64,000 nucleotides of DNA, taken from assembly GCF_000182565.1 (NCBI RefSeq), contig NW_015971543.1, positions 1,401,701 to 1,465,700 on the forward strand, written 5' to 3'. This stretch comes from Spizellomyces punctatus DAOM BR117. Lineage: Eukaryota > Chytridiomycota > Chytridiomycetes > Spizellomycetales > Spizellomycetaceae. The position numbers were made by a program, and so were the translations under genes. The notes beneath the pieces were generated by a model that was given only the letters and a program-made list of their open reading frames with translations, made no database searches and was not told where the DNA came from. The first letter of the stretch is position 1. Each line of letters opens with the position of its first letter. Below are positions 56,901-64,000 of the stretch, piece by piece.

Positions 56901-59900
56901 CGACCAGTGGAGAGGAACGACTGGCTCTGCCGGGGAAGGTGTGCAAGTACCATCCAGGTTGCGCATCATCCATGCCACTACGATTGTAGCAACGATTGGC
57001 GCCACGAAACGGACGATGGGAAGGATTGGTTGTCGTCGGTTGAGGAAAACCACTTTACGGAAAAGAGTGTACGTCTGCTGGGCGAAACTTGGTAAGCGCT
57101 CTGCCTGGGCGCCAGTTTGGAACACGGTCTGATTCTTGCCAGCGACATTGATCACTGTCATCTCATGACCACTGGCATCTTGAAAAAATAATGAGGATTT
57201 GGGCAGTATAACATAGGAGGCCGACTGACATTACCAAGAGAGACCTTCTCGTCATGTCGTACAAGTGTAGACTCATCTTTCTCCTCAGCACTCACGGCGA
57301 TTTTCATCAACACTTCCTCTAAACTAGTTACCGAAAGCTCGTAGTTTTCCACACCTAGGGCCAACCCCTTATCTCCCTCAAGACTCCTCAAAAGCCGCGG
57401 GAAACTAAATCTAGATTCTTTGGGCAACTGGAATGCAATTTCCCGACCGGCCTCGCTCCGTAGTATCGCCTTCCCCACAAAGGTCTTTACAAGCTGTTCA
57501 ATGGCTCCAACGTCCGACAGACCGTTGCGCAGAAGCGTTAAGGTGTAACCAACTCCGAAGCGTTCCTTTAAGAACATGGAAGTACCCCAAGCGCGAAGTT
57601 TGCCAACTGCCATGATAACGATGCGGTCTCCCAAATGATCTGCTTCGTCCATGAAATGGGTCGTCAGGACAACAGTGCGCCCTTCCTTATTCATTCTCAC
57701 AACGTCCCAGATCGCTCGACGACTCAGAGGATCCATTCCTGAGGTAGGCTCATCCAAAATCACAATCCGCGATCCGCCTAGGTACGCAATTGCAACTGAG
57801 AGTTTTCGTTTTTGCCCGCCAGACAAAGTTGATACATAACTGTCTGCCTTTTCGCTTAGATCGCATCGGGTGATGGTTTGCTTTACTTCCAGTGCAACTC
57901 CTTGCCTAGCCGCCCCCTTCAAACCAGCGAAAAGTTGCAGATGTTCTCGGACTGTCAGGGTTGGCCATAAAACGTCATGCTGCGGACAAATTCCCAAGGT
58001 ATCTTCGGCGAGTTTGGCATTTCGGGCGTCTCGAGGCTTCCTGCCCCGGAGGAGTGCCTCCCCGGCAGTCGGCGAGAGAAGACCTGTAAGCATGGAAATC
58101 TACGGCGGAAGAGGATGAGCATCACCACACCAATTCCAAGTTATGGAAGAGCACGGTAGCCATCTCACCAACGTGGTCTTTCCAGCTCCGTTCTTCCCTA
58201 GCAAAACCATTGTCTCTCCCTGATAAGCGTTCAAGGTCAGATCTTGAACCGCATGCTGAACTTTTCCCGTTGTCGGGTTTCGAAAGCTTCTGCTCAGATC
58301 TCGTATGCTGATACCAAACTGGCCGCTGCTAAGAGTATCTTCAATTAGCGGAGCATCATTGCCCAAAGGTGAAAAAGCCGTGTTGCGGATTTGATGAGCT
58401 GGGTCTTTCCTCCAGAACGAGTACCAAGGCTGATGTCCGCTTGACACGGATGTGACAGTTATCTCCAAATACCATCCGAGACATGTGTATAAAATCGCAT
58501 CAAGTACGAGAATGAGAAGACAAGTTGTAAAGCGAATGCCCTGATATTCCTCTGTAGACGAGCTATCATTTTAGTAATGAACGTATTTTGCCTGGAAAGA
58601 AGGCTCCATACCGCTCCAATTGGCAAACTGGACCCCAATTAGCCGCCCTTCTTGATGTGCGATGACCCGGTTGGCGTAGACAAAAGAAAATGGCGAAATG
58701 AAAGAGAGCGCCACTTTTGCTGCAGGTCCGAGGTCCCACTGATTATTGTTGATAAACATGGCAGCAGCACTGACGCCAGTAAACAGCCTTTGTATGTGAC
58801 GCATAGCCGACAATGTTAGGGCAAAAACATAGCAAGCAGTGTTTGAGCAACTTACGCTATCGAAAACAGTCCACCTGATCGCGGCGACTTCATTAAGACT
58901 TCAAGAATAAAGGCCCAGCCAATGACCGGCAAGCTCGAGATAACAAGCCATAGAAACAATATGAACAGATTCGTCCTTGTATAAAATGTGACCTTCATGA
59001 TGACCGCGGAGATCAGCCACGCTGGTAGAAACAACACGGTGTAGGTAACGAGCCAGCTGATGTTGTAGGATGTTCGACTGAGACCCATCATGAACATGCC
59101 CTCTCGAAGTTTCGACTATGTCATCCAGGGCGTGAGTAGATTTGAATGGCCAAAATCGATCGTCAATATACATATCGAACAGCATACCTTTTTTTCCTCT
59201 AGGATGGCGGCCACGATCGAATAGAGCATCGGAAGAAAAACACATATGAGCATACCACCAGACCCTATGATCTTCTGTGAGGAGTACGGACTATTTTATC
59301 CAGGTGAAAGCAACGTACATCCTTCCATGAAGGCATAGAACATCGCCTATTATAAATGATCACACCCAGCTGCTTAAAAACTAAGTGTCTGAACATGTAC
59401 CGGGAAGTCCACATACCTTTACAGCGGCTCCCTGAACCTGCTGAGTCGAGACTTTACTTGCACTAAGCGTGCTAGCCAACGTTGGATGTATAACAGAAAT
59501 GATGGATCTTTCAATTGCGACCTGGACATCGGCCATTGCTTCCTGGGGGAATTGCGAGGAGCATTAATATGTAGGCGAGTTTGCATTGTGTCACTTGAAT
59601 GCGTACTGGAGGTTTGACTTGAAACCGCGCCCATTGACGGTCTATCGGATCCATTCTCAATGTATAATTCCATCCACCAGCAGAGGTCGGACCATGCAGT
59701 ACAATGCCCGCCAAGCAGTCATTGATACGGCAATACTCATTCATTTGGTTATCGGAGGCAAACTGGCGAAGGCTGCCAGCGGACCGACTGAGCTCGGTGA
59801 CAATCGCATTCACCTCGGGACTTGCAGCATCAATGACATAGCCGAGGGGCCCTAGATTCGATACTAGGTGGCGAATATCACTGTGGACAGGCTGAACACT

Positions 59901-60199
59901 TGTGTTTGCAAAGTTATTGAAATTGCTCCAACTAGTAGTGATCGGGAGAGTAAATAATCAAACGATGAGACTGATACTCTGAATGAGAAAGTGCTGTGGA
60001 CTTACGTGTATACTACAAGGGCAATGACTACTAGAGGAAGCAGGAGTGCAATACAGAACTAGCTTACAATGACGAATTTAACATGGAAGGACTACCGTGT
60101 CTACGATCGTAAAGCTACCTGGGATGCTAAGGCCCGACGGCGGACCTGATATTCCTTTCTAACGAGTAAGCCTATGGGACGCAAAAAACCGCGCGCCAT
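53998..60199 (-). CDS. ABCA-type full ABC transporter with C-terminal YccF domain
   Basis: A multi-exon gene from ATG 60199 to 53998. The layout is TMD1-NBD1-TMD2-NBD2. NBD1 has [12 protein letters not shown] (Walker A), [28 protein letters not shown] (signature), [14 protein letters not shown] (Walker B) and [13 protein letters not shown]2 has [18 protein letters not shown] across an intron, [14 protein letters not shown] and [13 protein letters not shown] with [10 protein letters not shown]. These and the ABCA-type regulatory segments after each NBD mark the lipid-exporting A subfamily. Fused in the last exon (about 54400-53998), after NBD2, is a further membrane domain with VCPYGLDPK and the [19 protein letters not shown] repeat that matches bacterial YccF (DUF307). 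The fusion lies in one uninterrupted frame. Substrate is probably a lipid (family inference). Confidence 0.93.
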
Positions 60200-61435
60200 G
60201 GTGAGACTGGTGATTGTCGTCTATGAGAAATGTAAAAGGACTTGTAAGAGATCAAACGGGAATATGTTGGAACTTGGGCGATAGGGTTCGTCGGCTTGAT
60301 GCTGACCGTTTATTTATGAGATGAGTAAAATCGGCCATAGTGTTCGGAGGAGCCAAGACTTGGTTAGCGCCGAGCCCCAAGGAAGGCTGTGTTCATTTCT
60401 CTATTTATTTCTTTTTTTCTGCTTCAAATTGTCAGTGCTTTGGCGGTCCCTCCAGCACGACCATGCTGCCAAATGTGCTTAAGCAAGTAAATGGTGATTC
60501 ACGGTTTGGTCGACAATGACTAAGCAAGCAGCAAAAAATTAACAAAAGTACAAAGATATTTGCATGCACGCTCTCCAGTCCAAACCTTCTCGTTTTCCTT
60601 GCTGTCTTGTGAAGTTCAGACATTCCAAAAACCTTCCTACTTCATTTACAAGTACGATTCTTGGCATTATCCGTGGCAGTGCCTACAAAGCCAAGACAGC
60701 GCGCAAGACTGACAATGCATAAAAAACGGAAGAAGAAAAAGGAACGCGCCCTAAAAACTTTTAGTGAGTCATTTAATTCCATGCTCTGGGCGGGAGTTTG
60801 ATAATCGTGGCAAAATGGAAACTATGCCAGTCAACAACCTTCGAAAACACACTCCAGAGCTACCTAACTAGAACTATTTGTTTTAGATATTTTCATCTGG
60901 GTATAGCGATGACTGAGAATTCACTAAGAAGCCTTGTGGTGTGCATGCCCGTAGTGTTTGAGAGAATCGGGCATTGATAGCAGCTGCCGTCCCATCGGTA
61001 TCATCTTCCGGCCATTAATACCTCTCCACTCTGGCAGTGTTTTTGTATAGCCAATCCATCGCACAGCAGCTCCTGCAAAGAGTACAAGGCGTGATAAGTA
61101 GGAAACGAGATTGGCAGCATTTAAAAAAGATCTGTGATATGTAAGCTATGGGCTTGAAAAAGTGCAAGAGTATTCCATGTCTTTCCAGGGCGTGACGGTT
61201 GTAGTAGGGGGTTTTCGCCTTCTATCTAGTACACAGAGAGGGTGGATTTTCACATATGCAGTTGTTATTAACGGTCCGTATATACATGGATTTACAATTT
61301 CATCTCTATGGTACAGCTATCGTGTATACAATGTATAACCCTCCAGTTCCTCTATGATGAGGTAGTGATGTTCGCACCACGCTCTCCGTAACATCGGGTA
61401 CCTTCTCTTCCACGCTGAATCGGGGTTTGTGCATA
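60200..61435. other. Intergenic upstream of the ABC transporter
   Basis: No gene recognised. Only short open frames; several A/T tracts. Confidence 0.5.
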
Positions 61436-62029
61436 TTAAGCGTCGGCAGCAGCCTTGCCCTTCGCAGCTTTCTTGGCACCAGCCTTGCCCTTCTTGGCAG
61501 CAGCCTTACCCTTCTTTGCCGCCGCCTTCTTGGCAGCAGCCTTAGCCTTATTCGCAGCTGCCTTCTTTGCACCCTTCTTCGCACCCTTCTTGGCACCCTT
61601 TTTGGCAGCCTTTTTCGCAGCCTTTTTGGCACCCTTCTTTGCAGCCTTCTTTGCAGCCTTCTTGGCAGCCGCATCCTCTACATCGCCAGCAGCGGCCGCG
61701 ACTTCTGTCCCATTGTTGGCAGCTCCCGCATTAGGATCAAGAACCGCGACAGCGTTAGGATCGGCAGGAGCAGTCGCATTGTCTGCAGTGTTCGGATCGA
61801 CCAAGGCTGCGGCGAGTCCAGCGCAGTCTCCACCAGTTGCACCGTTATTGCAGTCAGCCTGAGCCAGGCCCTTGCCCTTACCCTTACCCTTACCGGCGTG
61901 TGGGGCTATAAACAGCAACAGCATATCAGTCCAAACAAGTCACGCGCGGCAAACAACAAAGATCCCCAACTTACAGGCAAGGGCAACTGCGGCGAGGACA
62001 GCAACAGTGAAGAATGAGAGCTTGACCAT
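61436..62029 (-). CDS. Secreted Lys/Ala-repeat protein, histone H1-tail-like
   Basis: Two exons (62029-61975 and 61905-61436; 69-nt intron) give 173 residues. The signal peptide MVKLSFFTVAVLAAVALA is followed by HAGKGKGKGKGLAQ, a short acidic/neutral domain with two cysteines (ADCNNGATGGDCAG), DPN repeats and an NAT sequon, then about 75 residues of AAKK, GAKK and AAAKKGK repeats to the C-terminus. The tail resembles the H1 C-terminal domain, but the signal peptide argues for secretion. No family is recognised. A wall-binding, DNA-binding or antimicrobial cationic role would be speculation. The promoter region has a TATA-like TTATAAAAG about 95 bp upstream. Confidence 0.8.
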
Positions 62030-63271
62030 GATTGAATTTGCGTTGTAGTTTTTGTTTTGGGAATACGATGTTAAGGTCAGAAGTTTAGATCTGGGATCGG
62101 GATCTCATATTCCGTAGCTTCTTTTATAACCCAAGCCCAAGGGAAGTCAAGCGCAAAAGCCAACTGGACCCTAATGAAACAAAACCGCGATCTAATTGAT
62201 TATTTAAATGTTCCACTAGCATCAAAACTATTCGATATCTCACCATAACTCTTTTGTTTCAGGGGCTCCCGGAACACTATTGGGTACGTCAATGTGGTAC
62301 CTATGCGGATCATCAACCGAAACAACCCCTGTGTTTGCATGTTTGCACCCTTGACTTGCCTCCCTCCGTTTCCGCAACTATCGGAACCTTTGAATATTGA
62401 ATTTCGATTATTTCTTGTTACCCCTACCGAACATATCCGTTATTACGGGGTGCACCTGTGCTCACCAAACTTGTTTCGTCGCCGCTCAACATAAGGACAA
62501 AATTACGCCGAGGACCCCTATAATATGCAACGAAGGGCGATTCATCAGATGCTGCATTTGCGCCGCACTTAGACGGATAGTGCACGTTGCGTCTGCTGTG
62601 TCATTTTGTGTAGACATTCGTATTTCCAATGCCTTTCATGAAAGGCATTCATCCCATAATTCTAGGATTACAAGTTGGAAATTCACAGATGAGAAGCGGA
62701 TGCATTCAGCTTTTCTGAGGTACAATTGACACCTGGTGTGTAAAATATTTTTGGATGAGCAGTCACCAACTAGAAATATTGTCAGGTGTGACGAGGATAA
62801 GAATTAGTGGATTGGTGGGTCTCTGTAAGGTCCCTCGTCGCCGGGTGTGTATGGTACCCCTATGATGAACCATCATACGTTACAATGCGGCAATGGTTTA
62901 CGGGGAGTGTCATTGGATCCTCAGGTTGACAAGAAATAAAAACAAGATCAAACGTGGCGATCCGCTGGTGTCCATTAATCAGCAATTGTGTAATCAAAGT
63001 TACACGCTCCTACACCGTTAAAATCACAATATGTAGGTTATAGTGCATTAACTCAATCAAGTGCACTCAGTCATTGCCCACATCTTCACGTTAACAGCAT
63101 GGTTGCAATCTCGGTGTTTAACAGTGTACAGTACAGTGTACCGTGTACGAGTGATACACGGGATCTAGCATTTGTGTGAAGTGGGTGCACCCGCCAGCAC
63201 TTTGATACGCATCTACTCTCCCACAAGAACCGTCTCACAGCAAACAGCTCGTTTTGCTCCTTTCTCCTCCG
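62030..63271. other. Intergenic with a 22-bp perfect palindrome
   Basis: No gene seen. A perfect palindrome at 62628-62649 and short CAGTGTAC repeats at about 63122-63148 are the only notable structures. Confidence 0.5.
62628..62649. repeat. Perfect 22-bp palindrome
   Basis: Two perfect 11-bp arms (AATGCCTTTCA and its complement) meet without a spacer around CATG. It is not in a coding region and lies about 600 bp upstream of both flanking divergent genes. It could be a dimeric factor site. Confidence 0.75.
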
Positions 63272-63651
63272 ATGACTGCACGAGGCTCAACCAATAATGG
63301 ACCAAGAAAGACACAGAAGCGGAACCTAGTGCATAAGACCAAAGGGAAGGAGCCACTAAAGAAGGGAAAGGAACGTTTCCAGGTATGAAGTTTTGTACGC
63401 GAGGGCAATATGCATAGAACTCAACTTCATGATGTTTCTTTTGGCTCTGGTAGGGTCGGGTCGAAATTACCGGCAATGTCGCTTACTTACTACTGGACCA
63501 AGCGCCAGGTGAAACGACTCAGTCTTGGGACAAGTAAGGCTACCAGGCTTTAATAGGTTTACCTTGCTCTAGAAATGAGAGAGTGGCGGATGCGTGATCA
63601 TCGCAGGGAGAAGATGCACAAGACTTTTGCAAAGATCAATATAAAGGTATG
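63272..63651 (+). CDS. Small basic protein, unknown; may continue past the window
   Basis: Three putative exons (63272-63382, 63454-63508, 63573 onward), with introns of 71 and 64 nt that match the local intron size, give about 80 residues: a Lys/Arg-rich start (TQKRNLVHKTKGKEPLKKGK), GRVEITGNVAYLLLDQAP, and a basic helix MREWRMRDHRREKMHKTFAK. The end shown is the first TGA in exon 3, but a GTATGA donor just before it could lead to more exons. If intron 2 is not spliced, the frame stops at 63535 instead. No family recognised. Confidence 0.35.
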
Positions 63652-63860
63652 ATAATTTGGATTCAAAGTTGGATAAATTTTTATATATTGCAAGTATGTC
63701 ATCCTTATTGGTAATTTTTCTATAGTAGTAGTATCTGATATAAATAATACTTCATATATAAATTGTTTGAGGTTACAATTATTAGCATTATTGGTCTATC
63801 AACTAGATGTAGGTTATATTTAAACCTATCCAAGGGCTGGATGGGTCACCCAGAATTGGG
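63652..63860. other. AT-rich patch next to the tRNA-like sequence
   Basis: About 200 bp markedly richer in A+T than the rest of the window, with TATATAT and TAATAAT stretches and no gene. The composition would fit inserted mitochondrial DNA, but nothing else proves it. Confidence 0.4.
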
Positions 63861-63942
63861 TAACCTGTGGAGAAATTGGTAAACTCAGTGGACTCTAAAT
63901 CCACCGTAGAAATACTTGTGGGTTCAAGTCCCACTGTAGGAA
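63861..63942 (+). tRNA. tRNA-Leu-like class II sequence with anticodon CUA, acceptor stem degenerate
   Basis: D arm TG-GAG..AATTGGTAAA..CTC as in organelle and bacterial tRNA-Leu; anticodon stem GTGGA/TCCAC with loop CTCTAAA, giving CUA (reads UAG); long variable arm with stem GTA/TAC around GAAA; T arm GTGGG TTCAAGT CCCAC; discriminator A. The 3' acceptor strand TGTAGGA does not pair with the expected 5' strand at positions 2-5. Chytrid mitochondria such as Spizellomyces use UAG for Leu with a CUA tRNA and repair 5' acceptor mismatches by editing. This may be a nuclear copy of such a gene. Function in the nucleus is doubtful. Confidence 0.55.
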
Positions 63943-64000
63943 CGACTCTGATAAACCGGTTCGCTTAAAAAAGCATCAGATGACCTTGATTGAGGTTTCC

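Overview
The window is nuclear DNA of a fungus. Genes are separated by 0.2-2.5 kb, coding regions are interrupted by many short GT-AG introns (the roughly 30 I measured are mostly 54-78 nt, peaking at 62-66, with CTAAC/CTAAT branch sites), and the repertoire is eukaryotic. A full-length TPR O-GlcNAc transferase, a Frizzled/Smoothened-like receptor, a full-size ABCA transporter and a PMCA-type calcium pump together suggest an early-diverging fungus, most likely a chytrid. That placement is an inference, not proven.

Layout, left to right: GSK3 kinase (-), a 4.3 kb gene-poor stretch, a Gcn4-like bZIP (+), a small single-pass membrane protein with LPxY motifs (+), a Cys-rich secreted protein (+), a short-chain dehydrogenase (-), a GT4 glycosyltransferase and an arsenite methyltransferase in tandem (+), a Sel1-repeat protein (-), TOM40 (-) divergent from eIF3b (+), an F-box-like protein (-), a LEA-like mitochondrial protein and a DUF1295 membrane protein (+), a spliced locus that carries box C/D snoRNAs in successive introns (+), a Frizzled-like receptor (+) convergent with a PMCA Ca2+-ATPase (-), an unclassified 7TM protein (-), histone H4 and tRNA-Arg(ACG) (+), a 1,602-residue O-GlcNAc transferase (+), a phi-like GST (+), another 7TM protein (+) convergent with an ABCA transporter (-), a secreted Lys/Ala-repeat protein (-), a small basic protein (+), and at the right edge an AT-rich patch with a class II tRNA-like sequence bearing anticodon CUA.

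Most genes are unlinked housekeeping or signalling functions rather than one pathway. The most striking structure lies at about 30.05-31.01 kb: four short exons alternate with three ~190-210 nt introns, and each intron holds an 86-89 nt box C/D element closed by a terminal stem 40-50 nt upstream of the branch site. The first has 14 nt of complementarity to a universally conserved 18S rRNA segment (snR41-type target). The second has a D-prime guide placed exactly for the universally methylated decoding-centre cytosine (snR70/SNORD43-type target). A fourth C/D candidate sits in the one abnormally long intron of the eIF3b gene. Other notable items are a YccF (DUF307) domain fused to the C-terminus of the ABCA transporter, large charged inserts in the Ca2+-ATPase and the O-GlcNAc transferase, and a possible nuclear copy of a mitochondrial UAG-reading tRNA-Leu.
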